Assembly: GCF_000758665.1 (NCBI RefSeq)
Contig: NZ_CP009285.1
Span: 3,658,001 to 3,722,000 of the forward strand
Reading direction: 5' to 3'
DNA: 64,000 bases
Origin: Paenibacillus borealis
Lineage (GTDB): Bacteria > Bacillota > Bacilli > Paenibacillales > Paenibacillaceae
The notes below the pieces were generated by a model, which saw only the letters and a program-made list of their open reading frames with translations, was not told where the DNA came from and did not search any database. A program made the translations under genes and the position numbers. Shown in pieces: positions 32,704 to 41,608 of this stretch. Each line of letters starts with the position of its first letter. The stretch's first letter is position 1.

Positions 32704-34431
32704 ATGAAGCTCCGCCGCAAGATCTTGTTCGCTATTATTCTTCTCGTATTCATTCCCGTGATTGCCATGGGGATTGTTACGTATGTCAATTTCTCCAATG
32801 CAATGGAGAAGAAATCAAGCAATTTCTACTGGATTTCACTGCTGGAGACGGACCGCAAGCTGAAGTTCGCGCTCAGCGAGATTTCATCGATTACCAATTC
32901 TGCGATCACGCAGCCGGCGATTCAGCAATCGCTCAAGCAGCAGAACTTTGTGCTTACCTATGACCGCAAGCAGGAGATTAACAATCTGCTGATCAATCAT
33001 CCCATGGTTACTTCCTTCAGTCTGTACGGCAAAGACCGGCTGCTCTATCAATACAATGCGCCGATGTCTTTTGCCGATATGCATAAACAGGTCTGGTTTG
33101 GGGCGATGGAAAGCGCCGAAGGGCGTCCCGTCTGGTCGGGACCCGGAGAGAACGGCTCGGCAAGCGCGGGCAAACCGGTGCTTGTACAGGCCAGAGTGAT
33201 TAAAGACTATTATTCACTGGAGGATATCGGCTATCTGGTAGTGTATGTCAAGCCGGATTTGCTCGATCAGATCTTCTGGGAAGCGGCAACCCTGAAAGAA
33301 GGGGATATTTTGCTGGTGAACAAGCAGGGCAATATCGTCTTCAACAAGTCCGGTGAGTATATCGGACAGCGTACAGATTTTCCTTTTTTGCAGGAGAATT
33401 ATACCCAGGAACAGGACTATTACATTGACAATTATCAAGGGGAGCGGTCGCTGATCACTTTTCTGCCTTCACATAATACAGACTGGTATCTGGCTGCGAT
33501 TACCCCGATGAATCTGATTTCATCGGAATCCGTATCGATCCGCAATATCGCAATTATTCTTGGCATGGTGTCCTTGCTGTCCGCTTTTCTGTTCGACCGC
33601 TATTTCATCCGCAGGCTAGTCCGCAGCATTAACAGTGCGGTGAACGGGATGAAGCGGGTTAAGCAGGGGATATTCATGCCGATCACGGTTCCGCTCCGTG
33701 CCAATGATGAGAGCGATTCGCTGATCGACGGCTTCAACCGGATGAGCTCGCAGATCAATGAGCTGATCGAGCAGGTGCAGACGGAGCAGGGACGCAAGAA
33801 GGAAGCGGAGATGCAGGCGCTGATGGCGCAGATTAACCCGCATTTCATCTATAATTCTCTGGAATCCATTAACTCGATGGCGGTGCTGGCCGGCAACAGG
33901 GATATCAGCAAGATGGTCATCTCGCTCGGCAGGCTGCTGCGCATCAGCATCAGCCAGAATCAGGAGCTGATTCCGCTGCAAATGGAGTTCGAGCATGTCC
34001 GCCACTATCTTGATATTCAGAAGTTCCGTTTCGAAGAGAAATTCTCCTATGAGCTGGACCTGCCCGATTCCCTGAAGATGGTGATGACCCAGAAGCTGAT
34101 TGTCCAGCCCATCGTAGAAAACGCTTTATATCATGCCATTGAGCAGATGGAGGAGCACGGCACCATAACGGTCAAAGCCCAGGAGAACGGCAAGGATATC
34201 ATCATTATCGTCAAGGATAACGGCCCGGGCTTTGACCTTGCGGTGCTGATGAGCCAGTGGAACAAGGAACGAGCCAATCCCAAAAAATACAGCGACAGCG
34301 GGGTGGGGCTGAAGAATGTACATGAACGCCTGAACATCCGGTTCGGCAATCCTTATGGCATTCTGGTCTGCTCCTCCCCCGGTTTCGGATCAGCGGTTTG
34401 TATCCGGATTCCGAAGATTCAGCCATCATGA
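32704..34431 (+). CDS. YesM-type sensor histidine kinase
   Basis: The 575-residue protein has two membrane segments (about residues 6-26 and 280-300) flanking a large extracellular Cache-like sensor. A HAMP linker, the His-kinase domain with ALMAQINPHFIYNSLESINSM (phospho-acceptor near His380) and an ATPase domain with IIIVKDNGPGFD and GVGLKNVHERL follow. It should phosphorylate the YesN-type regulator at 35834. The start at 32704 is set by AGGAGGAAGGG; an upstream ATG at 32671 has none. It follows the permease genes in the same direction. Confidence 0.88.
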   Translation: MKLRRKILFAIILLVFIPVIAMGIVTYVNFSNAMEKKSSNFYWISLLETDRKLKFALSEISSITNSAITQPAIQQSLKQQNFVLTYDRKQEINNLLINHPMVTSFSLYGKDRLLYQYNAPMSFADMHKQVWFGAMESAEGRPVWSGPGENGSASAGKPVLVQARVIKDYYSLEDIGYLVVYVKPDLLDQIFWEAATLKEGDILLVNKQGNIVFNKSGEYIGQRTDFPFLQENYTQEQDYYIDNYQGERSLITFLPSHNTDWYLAAITPMNLISSESVSIRNIAIILGMVSLLSAFLFDRYFIRRLVRSINSAVNGMKRVKQGIFMPITVPLRANDESDSLIDGFNRMSSQINELIEQVQTEQGRKKEAEMQALMAQINPHFIYNSLESINSMAVLAGNRDISKMVISLGRLLRISISQNQELIPLQMEFEHVRHYLDIQKFRFEEKFSYELDLPDSLKMVMTQKLIVQPIVENALYHAIEQMEEHGTITVKAQENGKDIIIIVKDNGPGFDLAVLMSQWNKERANPKKYSDSGVGLKNVHERLNIRFGNPYGILVCSSPGFGSAVCIRIPKIQPS

Positions 34432-34445
34432 GAAGGAGACAGGGA

Positions 34446-35813
34446 ATGAAGGACCAGCGGAACGTTGCGAAATGGTTGACCAATTGGGGTTGGATTCTGC
34501 TCTACATCGTGCTGATGGCCGGTGCGGTCTGGTTCATTATGCAGGAGGACCGGGAGCCGATTGAAGATAATTCTCCCGAGAAAATCACCTTGACCTTCCG
34601 GCATTTCTGGATCAAGGAGCATGACCGGCCGCTGCTGGCCATCTTCGAGGAGGTTGTGCAGAGCTACCAGGAGAGTCATCCGAACGTGAAGGTGAACTTC
34701 GAAGGACTCGACCAGAACATTCACCGGGAACAGAAGCTGAAGAGCGAGATGGTGACGGGCACACCGCCGGATATGTTCGTTTTGTTCGGCGGGGCGGAGA
34801 TAGAGCCCTATGTCCGTTCGAACCGGCTGATGGATCTGACCGAGTTCGCTGACCAGAACGGGCTAACCAATCAGTTCAAGGACCTGCATCTGTGGACCTT
34901 TAACAAACATATCTATGGACTGCCCATTGAAGGCAATGCAGAGCCGCTCTATTACAACAAAACTATTTTTCATAAGCTTGGACTGGGAATTCCGGCAACA
35001 GTGGCGGAACTGGATGAGACAATTGTCAAGCTGAAGCAGGCGGGGTATATCCCGTTTGCCTTAGGGAATGAGGACCGCTGGCCTGCCGGGATCTTCGCCC
35101 ATTACTTAATGGACCGTTATGCCGGTCCGGAGCTGATTCAGGAGCTGGTGACAGGCGAGAGTGATGCGGGCTTTCAGAACAGCGGCTATTTGCAGGCCTT
35201 CCAGCATCTGAACCGGTGGATCGGCGAAGGCGCGTTTAGCAGCGAATCCAATGATACGTCAACCGAGAATGCAGTGCGCCTGTTCACTGACGGGAAGGCG
35301 GCGATGTATCTTAACGGAAACTGGGACATCAATCTATTCTCAGGCCAGACAGCTCCGGCGGAATTTCAGAACCAGGTGGGTGTGATTCCTTTTCCGGCGC
35401 TGGTCAAAGGGGCGGAGCCGTCGATTGCCGGCGGCTATACCATGGGGATCGGGCTCTCATCGAGCCTCACCGGTGCGAAACGGGAAGCTGCGCTGGAGCT
35501 GATGAAAGGCTTTTATACCAAGGAAATACAGACGCGTATTGTGTATGAAGGTCTGAGAATACCTTCAATGCGGATTGCCTTCGATCCGGATAAGACCGGA
35601 CCGGTATTCGCCCAGGTGATGGATCTGATGGAGGAGAGTCACCAGAGCTTCGTTCCTTACGATAATCTGTTGTCGCCTGAAGTGAAGAAGACATTCTTAA
35701 GTGTAATTGAAGAGATGATCGGCGGAGGCATGCAGGCCGATCAGGCTTTGCGGGAGCTGCAAGATGCGTCGAAGCAATACTGGAATCTGATCCGGAGTTC
35801 GGACGTTCAATAA
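34446..35813 (+). CDS. Membrane-anchored solute-binding protein within the sensor operon
   Basis: The 455-residue protein has an N-terminal membrane segment (WGWILLYIVLMAGAVWFIM, about residues 14-32) with no lipobox, then a family-1 solute-binding fold: KITLTFRHFWIKEHDRPLLAIFEEVVQSYQESHPNVKVNFEG, GTPPDMFVLFGGAEIEPYV, GNAEPLYYNKTIF and AVRLFTDGKAAMYLNGNWDI. It lies between the kinase and its regulator, 14 bp after the kinase stop and 20 bp before the regulator, not beside the permeases. That position and the permanent anchor suggest it presents the sugar to the kinase rather than to the transporter. Confidence 0.82.
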   Translation: MKDQRNVAKWLTNWGWILLYIVLMAGAVWFIMQEDREPIEDNSPEKITLTFRHFWIKEHDRPLLAIFEEVVQSYQESHPNVKVNFEGLDQNIHREQKLKSEMVTGTPPDMFVLFGGAEIEPYVRSNRLMDLTEFADQNGLTNQFKDLHLWTFNKHIYGLPIEGNAEPLYYNKTIFHKLGLGIPATVAELDETIVKLKQAGYIPFALGNEDRWPAGIFAHYLMDRYAGPELIQELVTGESDAGFQNSGYLQAFQHLNRWIGEGAFSSESNDTSTENAVRLFTDGKAAMYLNGNWDINLFSGQTAPAEFQNQVGVIPFPALVKGAEPSIAGGYTMGIGLSSSLTGAKREAALELMKGFYTKEIQTRIVYEGLRIPSMRIAFDPDKTGPVFAQVMDLMEESHQSFVPYDNLLSPEVKKTFLSVIEEMIGGGMQADQALRELQDASKQYWNLIRSSDVQ

Positions 35814-35833
35814 ACCCTGGGGGGTGCAATAAG

Positions 35834-37429
35834 ATGAGTGAGCATCAGGAGAAATACAAAGTACTGCTCGTGGATGATGAGCCGATTATTCTGCGCAGCC
35901 TGAAGGTTGCGATTCCTTGGGAAGAGCTGGGTATGACTATTGTTGGTGAAGCAAAGAACGGTGAGGCCGCTCTGCAGCTGATTCAGGAGACCTCACCGCA
36001 GATCATAATCAGTGATATCCGCATGCCGGTCATAGACGGGATTGCTCTGATGAAAGAGGTGCTGCCGCGCAGCTCCAAGCTGATCTTCATCTTCATCAGC
36101 GGCTACGGTGAGTTCGAATATGCCAGGGAAGCCTTGCGGCTTGGTGCGTTTGATTACCTGCTGAAGCCGATTGATCATGAGGAGCTGGCGGTGATGCTCA
36201 CCCGGGCCAGAGAGCGGCTTGACCGCCAGAAGGAGAACGAGCAGCTGATGCTCTCCGTACAGACCTTGTCGCTGCTTGCCCGCGAGCGGATGCTGGCCGA
36301 GTTCACGCTTGGCAATCCGCGCCCGCTGCAGCATCTGAAGTGGCTGGAGAACAGTGAGCTCGAGGAAGAATATTTCATGGCCGTAGTCCGTCTGGATGAC
36401 TATGCCGGGCTTACCGCCAAGTGGAGTGCAGAAGAGAAGCATCTGTGGCTGTTCGCGGTCCGCAATATTCTGGAGGAATGGTCGCTGGAGAATGGGGCAT
36501 TGTCGATCTTCCCGTTCTATAACGGGGAATGGATACTGCTCTTCCCGGCCGCCATTAGCACCGGCAAAAGAGAGCTCGGTGAACAGCTGATCGCCGGCAT
36601 CAAGCGTTACTCCAAGCTGAACTGCTCTGTGGGTATCAGCCGCACCACCCGGGGGATTGATCAGTTAAGCACGGTCTACCCTTTAGCGGCTCATGCCCTG
36701 TATCAGCGCTTCTATTCAGGCCAGGCGGGTGTGTTCATCGAAGAGGAGACGGCGGCAGCCGGCAGCCGTGAGGTGAAATATCCAAAGGAGCTGGAGCTCT
36801 CACTGATTGAGAGTATCCGCACACTAAATCTGGAGCGCATGCTTGCCCTGTTTGATGAGATGTCTGTCTTCATCGAATCCCAGGCCCTTCCGCAGCAGCT
36901 GGCGGAACGCCTAATTATAGAGATGAGTGTGGTGCTGTACCGGCAGTTCGAGCATCTGAACACGCATAATGAATGGACAGTAGAGATTCTGCTAAGCAAG
37001 CTGCACGGCTTAGGAACGCTGTCGGATATGATTGAAGTGCTTAAGGCGGAATTCCGTGATTGGCTGCAGCAGAATCACAGCACAGCAGCCCGCGAAGACG
37101 GGCGCAGCATCATTGAGAAAGCCAAACGGTATATTGAATCCAATTACCATAAGGATCTCAGCATCGAGGAAGTGTCCGAGGTGGCCGATCTCAGCATCAG
37201 CCATTTCTGCACTCTGTTCAAACAAATCTCGGGCTACACCTTCCTGGAGTTCGTCACCCACTGCCGGATGGAGAACGCCAAGTACATTCTGCTGAACAGC
37301 ACGGTGAAGGTCTATCAGGTGGCTCCGATGGTCGGCTATCAGGACCCGCGATATTTCACGCAAGTGTTCAAGAAGGCCACGGGCAAGACGCCGACGGAGT
37401 ATCGTGAGGAGCATGTGAAGCAGGCTTGA
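35834..37429 (+). CDS. YesN-type response regulator (receiver + AraC DNA-binding domain)
   Basis: The 531-residue protein has an N-terminal receiver (KVLLVDDEPIIL, phosphorylated Asp61 in IISDIRMPVIDG, Lys in LLKPIDH) and a middle region of about 270 residues. A C-terminal AraC/XylS domain follows (YIESNYHKDLSIEEVSEVADLSISHFCTLFKQISGYTFLEFVTHCRMENAK.. YQDPRYFTQVFKKATGKTPTEYR). It is the partner of the kinase at 32704 and probably activates the transport operon or linked glycoside-use genes. GGGGGGTGCAATAAG precedes the ATG. A strong terminator follows. Confidence 0.9.
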   Translation: MSEHQEKYKVLLVDDEPIILRSLKVAIPWEELGMTIVGEAKNGEAALQLIQETSPQIIISDIRMPVIDGIALMKEVLPRSSKLIFIFISGYGEFEYAREALRLGAFDYLLKPIDHEELAVMLTRARERLDRQKENEQLMLSVQTLSLLARERMLAEFTLGNPRPLQHLKWLENSELEEEYFMAVVRLDDYAGLTAKWSAEEKHLWLFAVRNILEEWSLENGALSIFPFYNGEWILLFPAAISTGKRELGEQLIAGIKRYSKLNCSVGISRTTRGIDQLSTVYPLAAHALYQRFYSGQAGVFIEEETAAAGSREVKYPKELELSLIESIRTLNLERMLALFDEMSVFIESQALPQQLAERLIIEMSVVLYRQFEHLNTHNEWTVEILLSKLHGLGTLSDMIEVLKAEFRDWLQQNHSTAAREDGRSIIEKAKRYIESNYHKDLSIEEVSEVADLSISHFCTLFKQISGYTFLEFVTHCRMENAKYILLNSTVKVYQVAPMVGYQDPRYFTQVFKKATGKTPTEYREEHVKQA

Positions 37430-37480
37430 CGCAGCGGGGCGGATCAAACTGTGAAGAGCAGATAAGGGAATAAACGTACG

Positions 37481-37504
37481 AGCACCTTCGGGTGCTTTTT
37501 TTTA
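37481..37504 (+). terminator. Rho-independent terminator of the sugar transport/sensor operon
   Basis: AGCACC-TTCG-GGTGCT has a stable UUCG tetraloop in RNA and is followed by eight T. Confidence 0.88.
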
Positions 37505-37711
37505 TGGCCATAGAAATGATGATACCTCGTCAGTAACCCCTCTGATTTCACCGGACGCGAGCCAAAGGAGAGGCGATGTATGCGAAAAACCGAATACAAT
37601 GTGCTATTGCGGAAGAAATGGGGAACATATGTGCACTTGGCGGCCCAGAATTAGTCTGAATGAAGTAATGTGCGGCGGCCTTAATATCTATAAAAGCCCC
37701 GTAAGCCCCAT

Positions 37712-37750
37712 AAGCCCCAGCATCATTCACTTGATCGGGGGCTTTTTTTA
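37712..37750 (+). terminator. Second terminator-like hairpin, with repeated AAGCCCC
   Basis: AAGCCCC (37712-37718) pairs with GGGGCTT (37738-37744), supported by ATCA..TGAT inside, and TTTTTTT follows. AAGCCCC also occurs twice just upstream (from 37694), giving alternative left arms. No convincing gene lies in 37505-37838. Confidence 0.6.
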
Positions 37751-37838
37751 TGGAACAGTGTTCATTCGTAACGTGAAAGAATTGAGTCGCGTTCATCGAG
37801 ATAAATTAGATGTATTGAATAATAATCTATTTAAAAAC

Positions 37839-37901
37839 TAGACTAAATAAATTAAAGTCTATATATTAATAGACAGATTAGATATATATCTATTTAGTCT
37901 A
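37839..37901. promoter_or_regulatory. A/T-rich nested palindromes upstream of an MFS gene
   Basis: TAGACT (37839-37844) is mirrored by AGTCTA (37856-37861). TAGAC (37870-37874) is mirrored by GTCTA (37897-37901) around a perfect TAGATATATATCTA (37879-37892). They lie 25-87 bp before the transporter start and look like regulator-binding sites, although no regulator gene is adjacent. Confidence 0.5.
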
Positions 37902-37925
37902 TATTAATATATGGGGGATATGACC

Positions 37926-39131
37926 GTGTTAAGGAACAAGTATGTAAGAACGATTATTATGTCAAGGGTATTGCTGCAACTCGGGGTGTGGGTGAGGAAT
38001 TTTGCGATTCTGCTGTATGTGACGGATATTACGCATAATGATCCCTTCTATGTCTCGCTCATTTCGGTGGCCGAATATGCTCCGATCTTTCTGTTTGCAA
38101 TTATTGGCGGTACCTTCGCGGACCGGTGGCTGCCCAAGCGGACGATGATGATCAGTGATGCGTTATCGGCATGTTCTGTCTTTGTTGTGCTGCTGGTTGT
38201 CATGTCCGGATCATGGAGAGCTCTGCTGTTGGCAACGCTGGTATCGGCTATATTGTCACAGTTCTCACAGCCTTCTGCGATGAAGCTGTTCAAACAGCAT
38301 GTGCCTGAAGATCAGCTGCAGAGTGTGATGGCCATGTTCCAGTCGCTGTCTGCGTTCTTTATGGTCATTGGCCCGGTAATTGGCGCTTTTATCTATAATC
38401 ATTACGGGATTGAGGTATCGCTTATCGTGATGATCGGTATGTTCACCGGCTCTGCGCTCATTCTGGGTCTGCTGCCCAAAGACGCGCCGGAGCAGGCCGG
38501 AAAGAGCCGGAACGGAATCATGGCTGAGATGAAATCCGGACTGGATTATGTGCGTTCAAGCCGGGTGCTGCGGAATCTCGGGTTGGCATTTGCGTTTGCG
38601 GGACTTGCCGCAGGGCTGATCCAGCCGCTTAGTGTATTCGTAATTATTGAGAATCTAGGTAAGGACAGAGGTTTCCTGCAGTGGATCATGATGGCGAACG
38701 GGGCAGCGATGCTGCTTGGCGGAATGCTGATTATGAGCAAAGGCAAAGCCGTGAAACCACAGACAATGCTCGCATTCGGCCTGTTGGTCAGCGCGGCCGG
38801 GACAGTCGGCGTGGGCTGGTCGCATCATACAGCACTGACGATCACGCTGCAGACCCTGACCGGATTCTTTTATCCGTGTATCCATATCGGCATCAACACA
38901 CTGATTCTGCGGAATACCGAGGCTGGCTATATGGGCAGAGTCGGCGGAATTATGGGTCCAATGTTCATGGGCTTCATGGTGATCGGGATGTCTGCAGCCG
39001 GCTATCTGAAAGGAGTCTTCTCGCTGTTCGCGGTATTCACCGGAAGCGGCGTACTGTTCCTGATCGCTATGCTGATTCTGCTGCCGCTGGTCAGAGCGAA
39101 GGAGTCTGGACGGCAATCTCTTCAGGGGTAA
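37926..39131 (+). CDS. MFS transporter (MFS_3/enterobactin-exporter-like)
   Basis: The ~401-residue protein has 12 predicted membrane segments. It resembles the MFS_3 group: RNFAILLYVTDITHNDPFYVSLISVAEYAPIFLFAIIGGTFADRWLPKRTMMISD, LVSAILSQFSQPSAMKLFKQHVPEDQLQSVMAM and PVIGAFIYNHYG. It probably exports a small molecule such as a drug or siderophore. The GTG at 37926 lies 7 nt after GGGGGA; ATGs at 37911 and 37920 are too close to that site but remain possible. Its stop lies 2 bp before the DesR-like palindrome. Confidence 0.82.
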   Translation: MLRNKYVRTIIMSRVLLQLGVWVRNFAILLYVTDITHNDPFYVSLISVAEYAPIFLFAIIGGTFADRWLPKRTMMISDALSACSVFVVLLVVMSGSWRALLLATLVSAILSQFSQPSAMKLFKQHVPEDQLQSVMAMFQSLSAFFMVIGPVIGAFIYNHYGIEVSLIVMIGMFTGSALILGLLPKDAPEQAGKSRNGIMAEMKSGLDYVRSSRVLRNLGLAFAFAGLAAGLIQPLSVFVIIENLGKDRGFLQWIMMANGAAMLLGGMLIMSKGKAVKPQTMLAFGLLVSAAGTVGVGWSHHTALTITLQTLTGFFYPCIHIGINTLILRNTEAGYMGRVGGIMGPMFMGFMVIGMSAAGYLKGVFSLFAVFTGSGVLFLIAMLILLPLVRAKESGRQSLQG

Positions 39132-39132
39132 C

Positions 39133-39148
39133 TATGACATATGTCATA
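39133..39148. promoter_or_regulatory. Perfect 16-bp palindrome, candidate DesR operator
   Basis: TATGACATATGTCATA is self-complementary and lies about 60-75 bp before the inferred transcript start of des. In Bacillus, phosphorylated DesR activates des from sites in this region of the promoter. Binding here is inferred. Confidence 0.6.
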
Positions 39149-39171
39149 CATGAGGGTTGATGTTTATGACT

Positions 39172-39200
39172 TACAAGGGTGACACTTTCTTCTCTATAAT
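39172..39200 (+). promoter_or_regulatory. Predicted promoter of des, weak -35
   Basis: TATAAT (39195-39200) is consensus, but the -35 position (TACAAG) is poor, as expected for a promoter that needs an activator such as DesR. Confidence 0.45.
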
Positions 39201-39252
39201 GTAGATAGATAAGTATCCTTGAATGGATGCATCCGAGGAGGAAACGATCCCG

Positions 39253-40320
39253 ATGACTACAAACCAGACATCCCAGCTCTCCAGCTTGAAGAAAAGCGTA
39301 GCCCCTTACGAAAAAACAGACCGTAAAGCGAGCATCTACCAGCTCATAAATACACTTGGACCGTTAGTGCTGTTATGGACAGCCGCTTATTTCAGCTTAT
39401 CCGTTTCCTACTGGCTGACACTGCTGTTCGCCGTTCCGGCTGCAGGTTTCGTCATCCGTACCTTTATTATTTTTCATGACTGCTGCCACGGGTCATTCTT
39501 CAAGAACCGCAAAGCGAACGATATTCTCGGAACGATTACTGGTGTGCTTACCCTGGTCCCTTACCGTCAGTGGAAGCACAGCCATTCCATACATCACGCC
39601 GGAAGCAGCAACCTCGACAAAAGAGGCATCGGCGACATTTGGATCATGACCGTGGATGAATACGAGGCGGCGAAACCGATGCAGCGTCTGTACTACCGGA
39701 TTTACCGCAACCCGCTGGTAATGTTCGTAATAGGTCCGATTGCCGTCTTCCTGATCCAGTACCGCTTCAACGCCAAAGGAGCCAGACGCAAGGAACGCAT
39801 GAATACGTACCTGACGAATTTCTCCATCGTAGCGCTGTATAGCGGACTGATTATGCTCATCGGCTGGCAGGCGTTCCTGCTGGTGCAGCTGCCGATTGTG
39901 TTTGTATCCGGGTTCCTCGGCATTTGGCTGTTCTATGTGCAGCATCAGTTCGAGGATACCTACTTCGAGCATGATGAGGAATGGAGTTATGTCAATGCCG
40001 CAGTAGAAGGAAGCTCATATTACAAGCTGCCGAAGCTGCTGCAGTGGATTACCGGCAATATCGGTTTTCATCATGTGCATCATTTAAGCCCGAAGGTGCC
40101 TAACTATAATCTGGAATTGGCCCACAATGCCACTCCGCCGCTGCAAAAAGCTACAACGATTACACTCAGCACAAGTCTGCAGGCCTTGAAGTACCGTCTG
40201 TGGGATGAGGAGCACAAAACGTTCGTCAGCTTCAAGGAAATGAAGCAGCGGCTGCAGCAGAAGAAGCCTGCGGCGGCCGAGGTGCTGAAGGTGATCAAAC
40301 CAGGATTCCAGAGTAAATAG
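39253..40320 (+). CDS. des: Acyl-lipid fatty-acid desaturase
   Basis: The 355-residue membrane protein has the three His boxes of acyl-lipid desaturases: FHDCCHGSFF (H-x3-H), WKHSHSIHHAG (H-x2-HH) and GFHHVHHLSP (H-x2-HH), with about four to six membrane segments between them. In Bacillus, Des puts double bonds into phospholipid acyl chains upon cold shock to restore fluidity. The start at 39253 follows GAGGAGG at 11 nt; the frame could extend to 39223. It lies directly upstream of the DesK/DesR pair in the same direction. Confidence 0.92.
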   Translation: MTTNQTSQLSSLKKSVAPYEKTDRKASIYQLINTLGPLVLLWTAAYFSLSVSYWLTLLFAVPAAGFVIRTFIIFHDCCHGSFFKNRKANDILGTITGVLTLVPYRQWKHSHSIHHAGSSNLDKRGIGDIWIMTVDEYEAAKPMQRLYYRIYRNPLVMFVIGPIAVFLIQYRFNAKGARRKERMNTYLTNFSIVALYSGLIMLIGWQAFLLVQLPIVFVSGFLGIWLFYVQHQFEDTYFEHDEEWSYVNAAVEGSSYYKLPKLLQWITGNIGFHHVHHLSPKVPNYNLELAHNATPPLQKATTITLSTSLQALKYRLWDEEHKTFVSFKEMKQRLQQKKPAAAEVLKVIKPGFQSK

Positions 40321-40471
40321 AAGCCGTCATAGAAGAGAAAGGCAGGACCGGGAGATCACGCCACAGGTTCTGTTCTTTCTTTTTGTCCAAATCATTCTGC
40401 AGAATTGCCGGTTTACATAAGCTTTGTGCTAAAATGGGGGTATAATCTTGCTGGCAAAAAGGATGGCTAAC

Positions 40472-41608
40472 ATGCAGAAGTGGCATCATATTTTTCATAA
40501 AAGCACGGGTCTGAGCCCTTATGTATGGGTCGTTTTTTACATTCTCCCGTTCTATTCCATCTTCCGTTCGGCTTCGGCAGGCCGCTGGGTATACGGAATC
40601 CTGATGATTATTGTCTTCTTCGCCTGCTATGTGCTGGCGTTCAAGTCGAAAGGATGGGTAGTCTATTTCTGGACCAGTGTGCAGATTGTTGTCTCGATAA
40701 CGATGACGCTGCTCTTCGGGTATATGTACTTTGCGCTGTTCCTGGCTTTTTTCATCGGGAATATCCAGAAACGGGCTGCTTTCTTCACCCTGTACTCGAT
40801 TCATCTGCTGACAACGATTGTGGCCATCAACTATGAGCTGATTACGCGTAATCCCGTGTTCCTCTCGCAGCTTCCGTTCGTGCTGGTCAGTATCATTGCC
40901 GTGGTGCTGCTGCCGGTAACGACCTATAACCGCAACAATCAGGATAAGCTGCAGGGACAGCTGGAGGATGCCAACAAACGGATCTCCGAGCTGGTTATTA
41001 TGGAGGAGCGCCAGCGGATCTCCCGTGATCTGCATGATACGCTGGGGCAGCGGCTGTCGCTGATTGGCCTTAAGAGTGACCTGGCAGGCAAGCTGATCAC
41101 CAAGAATCCGGCGCAGGCCCTGATCGAAATTAATGATGTCCGGATGACGGCCCGCAGCGCCCTCAAGGAAGTCCGGGAAATGATTACCCAGATGCGGGGC
41201 ATCCGGCTTGAAGATGAGCTGGTCCGTATCCGGCAATTACTCCAGGCAGCAGAGATTGGCTACATGCTGGAGGGTGACCCTAACCTGACCAACACTTCCC
41301 TGATTACCGAGAATGTGCTGAGCATGTGTATGAAGGAGGCCGTGAACAATGTGGTCAAACATAGCGGTGCCTCGCTGTGCCTGATTCAGATCGAACCTTC
41401 CCGGACCGACCTGGTCATCAAGGTGAAGGATAACGGCGCGGGAATTGAAGGGACTAATCACTACCATAAAGGTCATGGGCTGCAGGGGATGAGGGAACGG
41501 CTTGAATTCGTCAACGGCAGCATGGAAGTGGTGCGTGACGAAGGAACAACAATTGTCATTAAGGTGCCCAATGTTGCACAGCGGCCGGAAATGGAGGTAA
41601 ACGTGTAA
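40472..41608 (+). CDS. desK: Membrane thermosensor histidine kinase DesK
   Basis: The 378-residue protein has about five membrane segments (residues ~15-150), a short coiled linker (QGQLEDANKRISELVIMEERQ) and a HisKA_3 domain with RISRDLHDTLGQRL. Its phospho-acceptor falls at His188, the same number as in Bacillus subtilis DesK. An ATPase domain with VIKVKDNGAGIE and GHGLQGMRERLEF follows. It senses membrane order and controls DesR. The start at 40472 is chosen from AAGGA 8 nt upstream and from the His188 match; a TTG at 40448 is the alternative. Confidence 0.9.
   Translation: MQKWHHIFHKSTGLSPYVWVVFYILPFYSIFRSASAGRWVYGILMIIVFFACYVLAFKSKGWVVYFWTSVQIVVSITMTLLFGYMYFALFLAFFIGNIQKRAAFFTLYSIHLLTTIVAINYELITRNPVFLSQLPFVLVSIIAVVLLPVTTYNRNNQDKLQGQLEDANKRISELVIMEERQRISRDLHDTLGQRLSLIGLKSDLAGKLITKNPAQALIEINDVRMTARSALKEVREMITQMRGIRLEDELVRIRQLLQAAEIGYMLEGDPNLTNTSLITENVLSMCMKEAVNNVVKHSGASLCLIQIEPSRTDLVIKVKDNGAGIEGTNHYHKGHGLQGMRERLEFVNGSMEVVRDEGTTIVIKVPNVAQRPEMEVNV

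Noticed and set aside
37548..37796. 82-residue minus-strand frame in the same gap
   Set aside because: It overlaps the same terminator structures and lacks a ribosome site.
37599..37841. 80-residue frame between the YesN-type gene and the MFS gene
   Set aside because: It runs through a terminator hairpin and three AAGCCCC repeats, with no ribosome site and no plausible protein pattern.
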